Below are positions 35,362 through 42,897 of a stretch of 64,000 nucleotides of DNA, in pieces. The DNA lies in contig CBDDPL010000004.1 of NCBI GenBank assembly GCA_965232285.1, positions 1,860,001-1,924,000 of the forward strand. The letters are read 5' to 3'. This DNA comes from Denitrobaculum sp965232285. Lineage in GTDB: Bacteria > Pseudomonadota > Alphaproteobacteria > Kiloniellales > Kiloniellaceae. Under the pieces are notes generated by a model. It saw only the letters and a list, made by a program, of their open reading frames with translations. It did no database searches and was not told the origin of the DNA. Each line of letters opens with the position of its first letter. Position 1 is the stretch's first letter. Position numbers and translations under genes: made by a program.

Positions 35362-35826
35362 TTAACCTGACGAAGAAAGCTTGTGGGAGAACAATACTTT
35401 GATCGGGTAGGGGAGCGCCAACCGCGGCATAGTGTCTTCGTCAAAGTATTTTAGCGCCATGGTTTCCTGATCGAGTTCTCGTTGTAGTGATTCAAGCACG
35501 CTGCAAAGATAAAGAACGACGGTGTATTCGACCGTGTCGCCGTTTGGGTAGACATACCGAAAAGCTCCCCCACCATACACGCCGAGTAACTTACTTGGTT
35601 TCACTTCGAGAGCGGTTTCCTCCCGAACCTCGCGCACGACGGCTTGAACGGGTGTTTCTCCTGGCTCGATAGCCCCGGCTGGTAGGCTCCAACCCTCGCC
35701 AAAGGATTTCTGTTGAAGCAGAATTTCGCCTGCATCATTCGGGATAACCGCCGCAACCGCAGGACAAAGAAGAAGGTCCTTTCCGATCTTGGTACGAAGC
35801 TGCTTTACGTAGTTTGATGGAGGCAT
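35362..35826 (-). CDS. Nudix hydrolase
   Basis: A 154-residue Nudix-fold pyrophosphohydrolase. The Nudix box runs from G51 to about residue 73 (GAIEPGET then REVREETAL), with the core REVREE intact; the usual Gly two residues after the EE pair is Ala72. The substrate is unknown. Base composition is visibly less GC-rich than eno or pdhA, suggesting transfer. It lies after the Sco1 gene on the same strand. Confidence 0.82.
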   Translation of the reverse strand: MPPSNYVKQLRTKIGKDLLLCPAVAAVIPNDAGEILLQQKSFGEGWSLPAGAIEPGETPVQAVVREVREETALEVKPSKLLGVYGGGAFRYVYPNGDTVEYTVVLYLCSVLESLQRELDQETMALKYFDEDTMPRLALPYPIKVLFSHKLSSSG

Positions 35827-35852
35827 GCTATTCCTCGCCGAAAGGCTTCGAC

Positions 35853-36467
35853 TTAAAGCAACCCTTTAATCGCCGCGGCCATGATCTCGGGCGAAGCGTC
35901 GTGCCGGAACACCAGTAGCAGGTTCCAGTCCTCATCCAGTAGATAGCTGTAGGAACTGTGATCGACCGGGTAGTCCACCGGATCGATATCCCTGCGCAGG
36001 CTGTAGTAGACCCGGAAGTCCCGCGCCACCGCGTTGATTTTTTCTTTCGGGCCGGTCAGGCCCACCATGCGCTCGTGGAACAGCGGAACGTAGTCGGCCA
36101 GATGTTCCTGCCGGTCCCGCTCCGGGTCGACCGTGATGAAGAGAGGGCGGACTTGCCCCGCCTCCGGTCCCAGAATGTCGATGGCCGTTGAGATGTCCTG
36201 CAGCGCCGTGGGGCAGATATCCGGGCAGTGAGTGTAACCGAAGTAGAGCAGGACCTTCTCGCCCGCGAAATCGGCCTCGGTGGTTTCCCGGCCTTTGTGA
36301 TCGATCAACTGGAAGGGCCCATGTGTATCGGCAGGCACGGAGACAATGCCATCGCCAGCCGGCGTCTTTTCCTGGGTCAGGCGCGAGGTCAGGATCCAGC
36401 CGGTTGCACCCAGCGCCAGAACGGTGATCAACAGTCCGCTGGCCAAGAGGGTGCGGTGGCGGATCAT
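35853..36467 (-). CDS. SCO1/SenC-family copper chaperone
   Basis: Thioredoxin-fold protein that delivers copper to the CuA site of cytochrome c oxidase, anchored to the inner membrane and facing the periplasm. The 204 residues have a membrane anchor (about 7-27), copper-binding Cys81 and Cys85 (HCPDIC) and His170 (VDHSSYSYLLD). All three ligands are present, so copper binding is expected. No oxidase genes are in the window. The next gene on the strand is a Nudix hydrolase 26 bases downstream. Confidence 0.92.
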   Translation of the reverse strand: MIRHRTLLASGLLITVLALGATGWILTSRLTQEKTPAGDGIVSVPADTHGPFQLIDHKGRETTEADFAGEKVLLYFGYTHCPDICPTALQDISTAIDILGPEAGQVRPLFITVDPERDRQEHLADYVPLFHERMVGLTGPKEKINAVARDFRVYYSLRRDIDPVDYPVDHSSYSYLLDEDWNLLLVFRHDASPEIMAAAIKGLL

Positions 36468-36548
36468 CTCTCACGCGTCCTTTAAGTCCAGATCAAGGGG
36501 TAACGCTGACACCCTTGCTATATAGGCGCTCTCGGAACGGCGTGAAGC

Positions 36549-37370
36549 CTACATCAGCATCAGCTTGTCGTTGAGGGCGAGCCAACCGGCCGGTTCGCGC
36601 ATCAGCGTTGCGGTGTCGTACTTGCCGAACAGCCTCGTGATGCCGCGTTTGGTGAAGATCTCATACATGATGGCACTGGCGGGGCCTTGAGGCTGGCCGG
36701 CCTTGCCGCCAAAAGCGCCGGAAAGCTGGGTTTCCACGTGCGCCCGCCAATGCACTTCCATTGCGGTCCGGGCAACCAGCTTACCGAGCGTGAGTTTGAT
36801 GCCCAGCTTGGCGATTGCCGTTGCGGCGCCTGTCGCGATGCCAAGACCCGCGACAGGGATAACCGCGCCGGCCAGATCCGTGCCGCGGACGCCGAGTTTC
36901 GCCGCTTTGGCTTTCTGGATCGCCGATATCCAGCCGGTCACCGTTTCGCTCTTGCGGAAGCCGGCGCCGGCCGCGTTCACGCCGATCATATGGGCCGTGG
37001 TGGTGCCGATGGCATTGCCGTGCTGGATCGCGCTGAGCACGTCGACCTGCGTCACGGTGCTGCCCAGGCCGCCTGCGATACCGACTGCGGCGCCCCCTAG
37101 AGACTTGAAACCGCGATTGCGAAGATAACGGGCCGTCTTCCTCGAATTGCCTTCATGGCCGTTCATGACGAAGTAAGGATTCGGGACCAGATCACTGGCG
37201 TAGTCTTCATCGGAGAGACCGGTCTTGCCCGCCGACCTGAGCAGATGGATCGTCTTGGCCACGGCGACCGCGCCCGAGCCGCCCGCCTCCGCGATCAATT
37301 CGATCACGGTCCACATCAGATCTTCGCCGTCGTCCTTTTTGAGGTCGTTGACCGACACAACACCTGGCAT
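36549..37370 (-). CDS. Uncharacterised protein with glycine-rich hydrophobic segments
   Basis: A 273-residue protein with no family I can name. After a polar N-terminal helix region (VSVNDLKKDDGEDLMWTVIE) it has repeated Gly/Ala-rich hydrophobic stretches at about residues 92-105 and 168-195 (GTDLAGAVIPVAGLGIATGA) that could insert in membranes or line a helical bundle, and a basic C-terminal part ending EPAGWLALNDKLMLM. The start at 37370 has AGGAG about 10 bases upstream; a GTG at 37448 is a weaker choice. It is divergent from the putative Cys-His-Asp enzyme at 37642 and shares a direct repeat in the promoter gap, so the two may be one unit. A role as partner, carrier or immunity protein is only conjecture. 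Confidence 0.65.
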   Translation of the reverse strand: MPGVVSVNDLKKDDGEDLMWTVIELIAEAGGSGAVAVAKTIHLLRSAGKTGLSDEDYASDLVPNPYFVMNGHEGNSRKTARYLRNRGFKSLGGAAVGIAGGLGSTVTQVDVLSAIQHGNAIGTTTAHMIGVNAAGAGFRKSETVTGWISAIQKAKAAKLGVRGTDLAGAVIPVAGLGIATGAATAIAKLGIKLTLGKLVARTAMEVHWRAHVETQLSGAFGGKAGQPQGPASAIMYEIFTKRGITRLFGKYDTATLMREPAGWLALNDKLMLM

Positions 37371-37440
37371 TTCGCTCTTCTCCTTTGGCGTGTTTTCGAG
37401 CCGCAGAGTGAGCTCGCCGAATTTCCGTAAAAGCTTAAAC

Positions 37441-37576
37441 GATTTCACTGTGATCGGACCACAAGACTTTTAACAGGTTAAAGCTTTCTTGATGTCAGCC
37501 CGCGCGGCCGTTCCTCAAGCGAGGCCACTCGGGACACAGCCGTCCAACAGATCGCGCGGTGACTTTACTGTGATCG
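37441..37576. repeat. 16-bp direct repeat pair in the divergent promoter gap
   Basis: The 16-mers at 37441-37456 (GATTTCACTGTGATCG) and 37561-37576 (GACTTTACTGTGATCG) agree at 14 of 16 positions, share an exact ACTGTGATCG core and start exactly 120 bases apart. One copy lies about 70 bases upstream of each start (37370 and 37642). They are placed as twin operators for the two divergent genes. Confidence 0.55.
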
Positions 37577-37641
37577 CGCGCGTCCGCGTTAATCTGATAG
37601 AATTGTTCTTTTACAAATGAATTGTCAAAGGGGACAACCGC

Positions 37642-38232
37642 ATGGGCTTACAAGAAAACCTCCAGGCAGCCGAAGCCGCCGTGAAATACGTTACAAAGTT
37701 CGGCCTGAAGGCGACCAATCAGCGCAAGGGACGTGCGGCGGAAGCGGGCGGCTACGACAAGCTGATCGGCACTTCGATCGGCGATGACAACCAGGGCCCT
37801 CTGGTGGATAAGCTCGACAAGATCAGGGGTACGTCGTTTACCTCTATGCGCGCGGCCGTGGGGAGCTTCGTCGCGGCCGGTGTCGGCAACTGCATGGAGC
37901 AGGCGCAGATCGCGATGCTGAACATCTATGACAACCATCCGAAGGCCCGCTCGCTCGACCTCATGGGCTTTTCAAACCCGGACTATGACCATGCCTGGCT
38001 CGGCATCGGCCTGGATCCGAACTGGAACAAGCCGGGGCCTGACGGAAAACAGAACCTCCGCAATTGGGGCAAGGACGCCGTCTGGTGCGACCCCTGGCAG
38101 AGCGGCGGTGTCTGGTTTGCGATCGATGATCTGGTGAAAGGGAAGGTGCGCAACCTCAGCGCCATCTACAAATGCAACACGGCGGAGCGTGTGGCCGAAG
38201 GAAAGCCTGTCTCCATGTTCCGCGTAAACTGA
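37642..38232 (+). CDS. Putative Cys-His-Asp papain-fold-like enzyme, unknown
   Basis: A 196-residue protein not assigned to a named family. It carries GNC84MEQAQIAML, then YDH117AWLGIG and VWCD150PW, in the order and local context of the Cys-His-Asp catalytic triads of papain-like proteases, transglutaminase-like enzymes and glutamine deamidases, including several secreted bacterial effectors. There is no signal peptide or membrane segment. The N-terminus is helical and polar (LQENLQAAEAAVKYVTKFGLK). The start follows AAGGGG with an 8-base spacing. The divergent partner at 36549 and shared direct repeats suggest a two-gene unit. A housekeeping peptidase or effector-like enzyme are both open; the chemistry is inferred. 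Confidence 0.65.
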   Translation: MGLQENLQAAEAAVKYVTKFGLKATNQRKGRAAEAGGYDKLIGTSIGDDNQGPLVDKLDKIRGTSFTSMRAAVGSFVAAGVGNCMEQAQIAMLNIYDNHPKARSLDLMGFSNPDYDHAWLGIGLDPNWNKPGPDGKQNLRNWGKDAVWCDPWQSGGVWFAIDDLVKGKVRNLSAIYKCNTAERVAEGKPVSMFRVN

Positions 38233-38255
38233 CTGTTTCACATCGATAATTGCGC

Positions 38256-38269
38256 TGCTGAATTCAGCA
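38256..38269. repeat. 14-bp perfect palindrome after the triad gene
   Basis: TGCTGAATTCAGCA, 24 bases past the stop at 38232. It may contribute to transcript ends in this gap, but no T run follows. Confidence 0.35.
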
Positions 38270-38305
38270 TTCACGGGCTTCAGAATTTATTCCCAGTCTC
38301 ATTTT

Positions 38306-38331
38306 GCTCTTGCAACGTTTGTTGCAAGAGC
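38306..38331. repeat. Perfect 11-bp inverted repeat
   Basis: GCTCTTGCAAC (38306-38316) and GTTGCAAGAGC (38321-38331) with a 4-base loop GTTT. It is a stable hairpin between the triad gene and ftsB. Read on the minus strand four A residues follow and on the plus strand no T run does, so it is more operator-like or a stem-loop processing site than a classical terminator. A TTGCAAG also recurs at 38834-38840. Confidence 0.6.
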
Positions 38332-38361
38332 TCGGGTGCGTTCATCTCACCTGAGGGGAAT

Positions 38362-38383
38362 GAGTCCAAAAGGAGTCCAAAAG
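38362..38383. repeat. Tandem duplication of an 11-mer
   Basis: GAGTCCAAAAG occurs twice in direct succession (38362-38372 and 38373-38383), and GGGGAAT flanks both sides. Probably a recent slippage duplication in the gap before ftsB. Confidence 0.6.
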
Positions 38384-38481
38384 GGGAATGGATGGGAATC
38401 AATTCGGAGGAAGTGAATCATATTGGAATCATTGCGTTTTTTATGTTGACCGCAGGAATCGATCTGTGATTCGCTCCCCTC

Positions 38482-38817
38482 ATGTCGATTGCTTGGGAAA
38501 TACGCAGCCGCGTCCGCTTCATCCTTCCGAGGATGCTGGCGGTCTGCACCGTGGTCTACTTCGCCTATCACGCGGTGGAGGGAGATCGCGGCTTTTTGAC
38601 CTGGCTGCATCTCAAGCAGGAGCTGGCGCAGGTGCAGAAGGCGCAGGCGTTGCTGCGGGCGGAGCGCGACGAAATGCAGGCGCGGGTCTCTCTGCTGCGG
38701 CCCGACAATCTGGATCCGGACCTGCTGGAGGAGCGTGCGCGAGAGGTCTTGAACTATGGGCGGGAGAACGAGGTGATCGTGATCACCCCTCAACGTCGCG
38801 AAGCCGCAGAAAACTAG
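38482..38817 (+). CDS. ftsB: Septum formation initiator FtsB/DivIC-family protein
   Basis: Small bitopic division protein that links FtsL and FtsQ in the divisome. The 111 residues show a short cytoplasmic tail, one membrane helix (about 15-33), then a coiled coil (about 43-75, LKQELAQVQKAQALLRAERD) and the LDPDLLEERAREVLNY motif near 81-96. It sits just before pdhA, its common position after eno in alphaproteobacteria. Confidence 0.85.
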   Translation: MSIAWEIRSRVRFILPRMLAVCTVVYFAYHAVEGDRGFLTWLHLKQELAQVQKAQALLRAERDEMQARVSLLRPDNLDPDLLEERAREVLNYGRENEVIVITPQRREAAEN

Positions 38818-38825
38818 GAGTCAGA

Positions 38826-38945
38826 CTGCAATCGGTTGCAAGAAAATATTACGGTTAATCAATATCAAGTTAATTCGAAAAATATCCATATAATTCAATA
38901 ATATAAGATATATTGCAATTCTGATCAATTCCCCGTATTCTTGCG
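38826..38945. promoter_or_regulatory. A/T-rich promoter region of the pyruvate dehydrogenase operon
   Basis: Roughly 120 bases of strongly A/T-rich sequence (for example AATATCAAGTTAATTCG and ATATAATTCAATAATATAAG) in an otherwise high-GC window, directly upstream of pdhA. Such a tract fits an UP element or an intrinsically curved promoter for a highly expressed operon. Exact -35 and -10 hexamers could not be chosen with confidence. Confidence 0.5.
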
Positions 38946-39013
38946 CGAATAACGGGGGCTTGCCCCTTGCCAATCACGTGTAGTCCCAGTCACCGTAGTC
39001 AAGGGGGGAGCCA

Positions 39014-40078
39014 ATGGCGACCAGAAAGGCCCCGGCAAAGAAGCCGGCGGCGAAACGTAAGACGGCCGCAGCCGGCGCGAGCAGAGCTGCCGCTAAGTCC
39101 GCCGCAGCAAAAGTCTCTAAAGAAGAGCTGCTTCACTATTACAAGGAAATGCTGGAGATCCGGCGTTTCGAAGAGAAGGCCGGCCAGATGTATGGCATGG
39201 GCCTGATCGGTGGTTTCTGCCATCTCTACATCGGCCAGGAAGCCGTTGTTGTGGGCATGCGCGCGGCGACCACCGAGAACGATACGGTCGTCACTTCCTA
39301 CCGTGATCATGGTCACATGCTGGCCTGCGGCATGGATCCGGACGGTGTGATGGCGGAGCTGACGGGGCGCCGGGGCGGCTACTCCAAAGGCAAGGGCGGC
39401 TCCATGCACATGTTCAGCCACGAGAAGAAGTTCTACGGCGGCCATGGCATTGTCGGCGCCCAGGTGCCGATCGGCACCGGCATCGCCTTCGCGCACCAGT
39501 ATCTGGAAGAGCCCTCGGTCTGTCTGACCTACCTGGGCGACGGCGCGCTGAACCAGGGGCAGGTCTACGAGTCCTTCAACATGGCCGCGCTCTGGAAGCT
39601 GCCGGTGATCTACATCATCGAAAACAACAAGTACGGCATGGGCACCTCGATCGAGCGTTCCTCCGCCAAGAGCACCGAGCTCTTCAACCGTGGCCAGGCC
39701 TACGGCATTCCGGGCCAGCAGGTCGACGGCATGGATGTGCTGGCGGTTAAGGAAGCCGGCGCGAAAGCGGCCGAACATGCCCGCAGCGGCAAGGGACCCT
39801 TCATTCTCGAAATGATGACCTACCGCTACCGCGGCCACTCCATGTCCGATCCGGCCAAGTATCGCTCCAAGGAAGAGGTGCAGAAGATGCGCCAGGAGCG
39901 CGATCCGATCGAGCGGCTGCGCGGCATGATGCTGGAGCAGGGGCTGGTCGAGGAGACCGACCTCAAGGATCTGGACCGTCAGGTCAAGACGAGGGTCTCA
40001 GCGGCGGCCGAGTTCGCCCAGAACAGCCCCGAGCCCGATCCTTCCGAGCTCTTCACCGACATCTACGTCGAATCCTAA
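39014..40078 (+). CDS. pdhA: Pyruvate dehydrogenase E1 component, alpha subunit
   Basis: Thiamine-diphosphate-dependent decarboxylase subunit of the pyruvate dehydrogenase complex, which feeds acetyl-CoA to the citrate synthase seen at the window start. The 354 residues have the ThDP-binding GDGALNQGQVYESFNMA and ENNKYGMGTS segments, and YRYRGHSMSDP near 276. The first 35 residues are an unusual Lys/Ala/Pro-rich extension (MATRKAPAKKPAAKRKTAA) before VSKEELLHYYKEML. AGGGGGGAG is a strong ribosome site. First gene of pdhA-pdhB-pdhC-lpd. Confidence 0.97.
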   Translation: MATRKAPAKKPAAKRKTAAAGASRAAAKSAAAKVSKEELLHYYKEMLEIRRFEEKAGQMYGMGLIGGFCHLYIGQEAVVVGMRAATTENDTVVTSYRDHGHMLACGMDPDGVMAELTGRRGGYSKGKGGSMHMFSHEKKFYGGHGIVGAQVPIGTGIAFAHQYLEEPSVCLTYLGDGALNQGQVYESFNMAALWKLPVIYIIENNKYGMGTSIERSSAKSTELFNRGQAYGIPGQQVDGMDVLAVKEAGAKAAEHARSGKGPFILEMMTYRYRGHSMSDPAKYRSKEEVQKMRQERDPIERLRGMMLEQGLVEETDLKDLDRQVKTRVSAAAEFAQNSPEPDPSELFTDIYVES

Positions 40079-40148
40079 GCGCGGTTGCCGGCGGCTTTCC
40101 GCCCAGTGACCCGAGCGAGCGACACAATTTTATCCCGGAGAGGGACCC

Positions 40149-41525
40149 ATGCCGATTGAGATTCTAATGCCCGCACTCTCGCCGACCATGACCGAGGGTA
40201 AGCTGGCCAAATGGCTGAAAAACGAAGGCGACAGCGTTGCATCCGGCGACGTCATCGCCGAGATCGAAACCGATAAGGCGACCATGGAGGTCGAGGCCGT
40301 GGACGAGGGTGTCCTTGGCAAGATCCTGGTGGCTGAAGACACGGACGGCGTTGCAGTCAATACGCCGATCGCCATGCTGCTGGAAGACGGCGAGGATGCC
40401 TCCGCGCTGACTGCCGCGCCTGCCGCAGCCCCCGCTGCCGCGCCTGCGCCCGTCGCCGAGGCCCCGGCACCTGCGGCGCCTGCCGCTGCAGCCAACGTCG
40501 CGCCGCCGGCGCCCGAGGCTGAGCCCGAGTGGACCGGCGCGACCGTGACGCTGACCGTGCGCGAAGCCCTGCGCGACGCCATGGCCGAAGAGATGCGCGC
40601 CAACTCCAAGGTCTTCCTGATGGGTGAGGAGGTCGCCGAATACCAGGGCGCCTACAAGGTCAGCCAGGGCCTGCTGGACGAATTCGGGCCCAAGCGCGTC
40701 ATCGACACGCCGATCACCGAGCACGGCTTCGCCGGCCTGGGTGTCGGCGCGGCCTTTTACGGCCTGAACCCGGTGGTCGAGTTCATGACCTTCAATTTCG
40801 CCATGCAGGCCATCGACCACATCATCAATTCCGCCGCCAAGACCCGTTATATGTCCGGCGGCCAGGTCAGTAGCCCGATCGTGTTCCGCGGACCCAACGG
40901 CGCGGCCTCGCGGGTCGCGGCCCAGCACTCCCAGTGCTACGCGAGCTGGTACGCCCACTGCCCGGGCCTGAAGGTGGTTTCGCCCTATTCGGCGGCCGAT
41001 GCCAAGGGCCTGCTGAAGTCAGCGATCCGCGATCCGAACCCGGTGATCTTCCTGGAGAACGAGATCCTCTACGGACAGAGCTTCGAAGTGCCCGACAGCG
41101 ACGACTGGACCGTGCCGATCGGCAAGGCCAAGATCGTGCGGCCGGGGACGGACGTCACTATCTGTGCCTTCTCCATCATGGTGGGCAAGGCCCTGGAGGC
41201 CGCCGACGCGCTGGCCGCCGAAGGCATCTCAGCCGAGGTTATCGACCTGCGCAGTCTGCGTCCGCTGGACACCGCGACCATCGTGGCTTCGGTCCAGAAG
41301 ACCAACCGTCTGGTCTCGGTCGAGGAAGGCTGGGGTTACGCGGGTATCGGCGCTGAGATCGCCATGCAGATGATGGAAAGCGCCTTCGACTGGCTCGACG
41401 CGCCGGTCAAGCGGGTCTGCGGTCCGGACGTACCCATGCCTTATGCCGCGAATCTCGAGGTGCTGGCCCTGCCGCAGACGCCCGACATCGTGACCGCGGC
41501 CAAAGAAGCCTGTTATCGCGCTTAG
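40149..41525 (+). CDS. pdhB: Pyruvate dehydrogenase E1 beta subunit with N-terminal lipoyl domain
   Basis: Second subunit of the E1 heterotetramer. The 458-residue protein starts with a lipoyl domain (about 1-78; lipoylated Lys43 in ETDKATMEVEA), an Ala/Pro-rich flexible linker (about 80-122) and the E1-beta transketolase-like domain (about 130-458, VREALRDAMAEEM, GEEVAEYQGAYKVS, FRGPNGAA). A lipoyl domain on E1-beta is a known alphaproteobacterial feature. The lipoyl domain is nearly identical to that of pdhC downstream, indicating internal duplication. Confidence 0.97.
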   Translation: MPIEILMPALSPTMTEGKLAKWLKNEGDSVASGDVIAEIETDKATMEVEAVDEGVLGKILVAEDTDGVAVNTPIAMLLEDGEDASALTAAPAAAPAAAPAPVAEAPAPAAPAAAANVAPPAPEAEPEWTGATVTLTVREALRDAMAEEMRANSKVFLMGEEVAEYQGAYKVSQGLLDEFGPKRVIDTPITEHGFAGLGVGAAFYGLNPVVEFMTFNFAMQAIDHIINSAAKTRYMSGGQVSSPIVFRGPNGAASRVAAQHSQCYASWYAHCPGLKVVSPYSAADAKGLLKSAIRDPNPVIFLENEILYGQSFEVPDSDDWTVPIGKAKIVRPGTDVTICAFSIMVGKALEAADALAAEGISAEVIDLRSLRPLDTATIVASVQKTNRLVSVEEGWGYAGIGAEIAMQMMESAFDWLDAPVKRVCGPDVPMPYAANLEVLALPQTPDIVTAAKEACYRA

Positions 41526-41546
41526 GCGAAGAGGGGGAGAAAGAAC

Positions 41547-42881
41547 ATGCCAATCAATATTCTGATGCCCGCTCTGTCGCCGACCATGACAGAGGGCACG
41601 CTGGCCAAATGGCTGATGAAAGAGGGCGACCAGGTCTCCTCCGGTGACGTGATCGCCGAGATCGAGACCGATAAGGCGACCATGGAGGTCGAGGCGGTTG
41701 ATGAAGGTACCTTGGCCAAGATCCTGGTGCCGGACGGCACCGAAGGGGTTGCAGTCAATGCGGTGATCGCCGTGTTGCTGGAAGAGGGCGAAGACGCCTC
41801 GGCGGCGGATGCTGCTCCAGCGGCCGCGCCGGCGCCTGCCGCAGCGCCCGCACCTGAAGCCGCACCTGCTACGCCTGCTCCCTCGCCGGCGGCACCAGCG
41901 CCTGCCGCACCGGCGCCAGCCGCGGCTGCGCCCGCCAGTGGCGGACGGATCTTCGCCAGCCCGCTGGCCCGCCGCCTGGCCCAACAGGCCGGACTCGATC
42001 TGGCGGCCATTGCGGGCAGTGGCCCCAAGGGCCGGATCGTCAAGGCGGATATCGAGGCGGCTGTGGCTGCGGGCACCGGCAAAGCGGCCGCGACTCCGGC
42101 CGCTGCGCCTGCACCTGCCGCGGCCCCTGCGCCTGCCGCTGCGACTGCGCCGGCAGTCTCCGGGCCCTCGGCCAAGGAGATGGCCGATCTGCTGGGCATG
42201 GCCTACGAGCTCGAACCGCTTTCGGGGATGCGCAAGACCATCGCCAAACGCCTGAGCGAAGCCAAGCAGACGGTGCCGCACTTCTACCTGACCATCGACT
42301 GTCAGGTCGACGAACTGCTGAAGGTCCGCAAGGAGCTCAACAGCCGTTCCGACGCCTACAAGGTCTCGGTCAACGACTTCGTCATCCGCGCGGCGGCCAT
42401 CGCCCTGAAGAAGGTGCCGGCGGCCAATGCCTCCTTCGATCCGGAAGGTATGCTCTACTACGAGCACGCCGATATCTCGGTGGCGGTGGCGACCCCGAGC
42501 GGACTGATCACGCCGATCATCAAGGCGGCGGAAGGCAAGGGCCTGGCTACCATCTCCAACGAGATGAAGGATCTGGCGGTCCGGGCGCGCGACGGCAAGC
42601 TGAAGCCCGAGGAGTATCAGGGCGGGACCTTCTCGGTCTCCAACCTGGGTATGTTCGGGGTCAAGGAGTTCGCAGCGATCATCAACCCGCCGCAGGGCTG
42701 CATCCTGGCGGTCGGTGCCGGCGAGCAGCGTCCGGTCGTCAAGGACGGCGCGCTGGCCGTGGCGACGGTCATGAGCTGCACCCTCTCGGTCGATCACCGG
42801 GTGGTCGACGGCGCGGTCGGGGCCGAGTTCCTGGCGGCCTTCAAGAAGCTGATCGAAGATCCGATCACGATGTTGCTGTAG
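41547..42881 (+). CDS. pdhC: Dihydrolipoamide acetyltransferase (E2)
   Basis: Core of the pyruvate dehydrogenase complex; moves the acetyl group from lipoamide to CoA. The 444 residues hold one lipoyl domain (Lys43 in ETDKATMEVEA), Ala/Pro linkers (about 85-130 and 175-205), a subunit-binding domain (about 133-172, ASPLARRLAQQAGLDLAAI) and the catalytic domain with DHRVVDG at 416-422 (His417). It lies 21 bases after pdhB. Confidence 0.97.
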   Translation: MPINILMPALSPTMTEGTLAKWLMKEGDQVSSGDVIAEIETDKATMEVEAVDEGTLAKILVPDGTEGVAVNAVIAVLLEEGEDASAADAAPAAAPAPAAAPAPEAAPATPAPSPAAPAPAAPAPAAAAPASGGRIFASPLARRLAQQAGLDLAAIAGSGPKGRIVKADIEAAVAAGTGKAAATPAAAPAPAAAPAPAAATAPAVSGPSAKEMADLLGMAYELEPLSGMRKTIAKRLSEAKQTVPHFYLTIDCQVDELLKVRKELNSRSDAYKVSVNDFVIRAAAIALKKVPAANASFDPEGMLYYEHADISVAVATPSGLITPIIKAAEGKGLATISNEMKDLAVRARDGKLKPEEYQGGTFSVSNLGMFGVKEFAAIINPPQGCILAVGAGEQRPVVKDGALAVATVMSCTLSVDHRVVDGAVGAEFLAAFKKLIEDPITMLL

Positions 42882-42897
42882 GGGAGGGCTGAAAACG

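Noticed and set aside
41800..42160. Apparent tandem repeats in pdhB and pdhC
   Set aside because: Low-complexity Ala/Pro codons of flexible linkers, not a mobile or CRISPR repeat.
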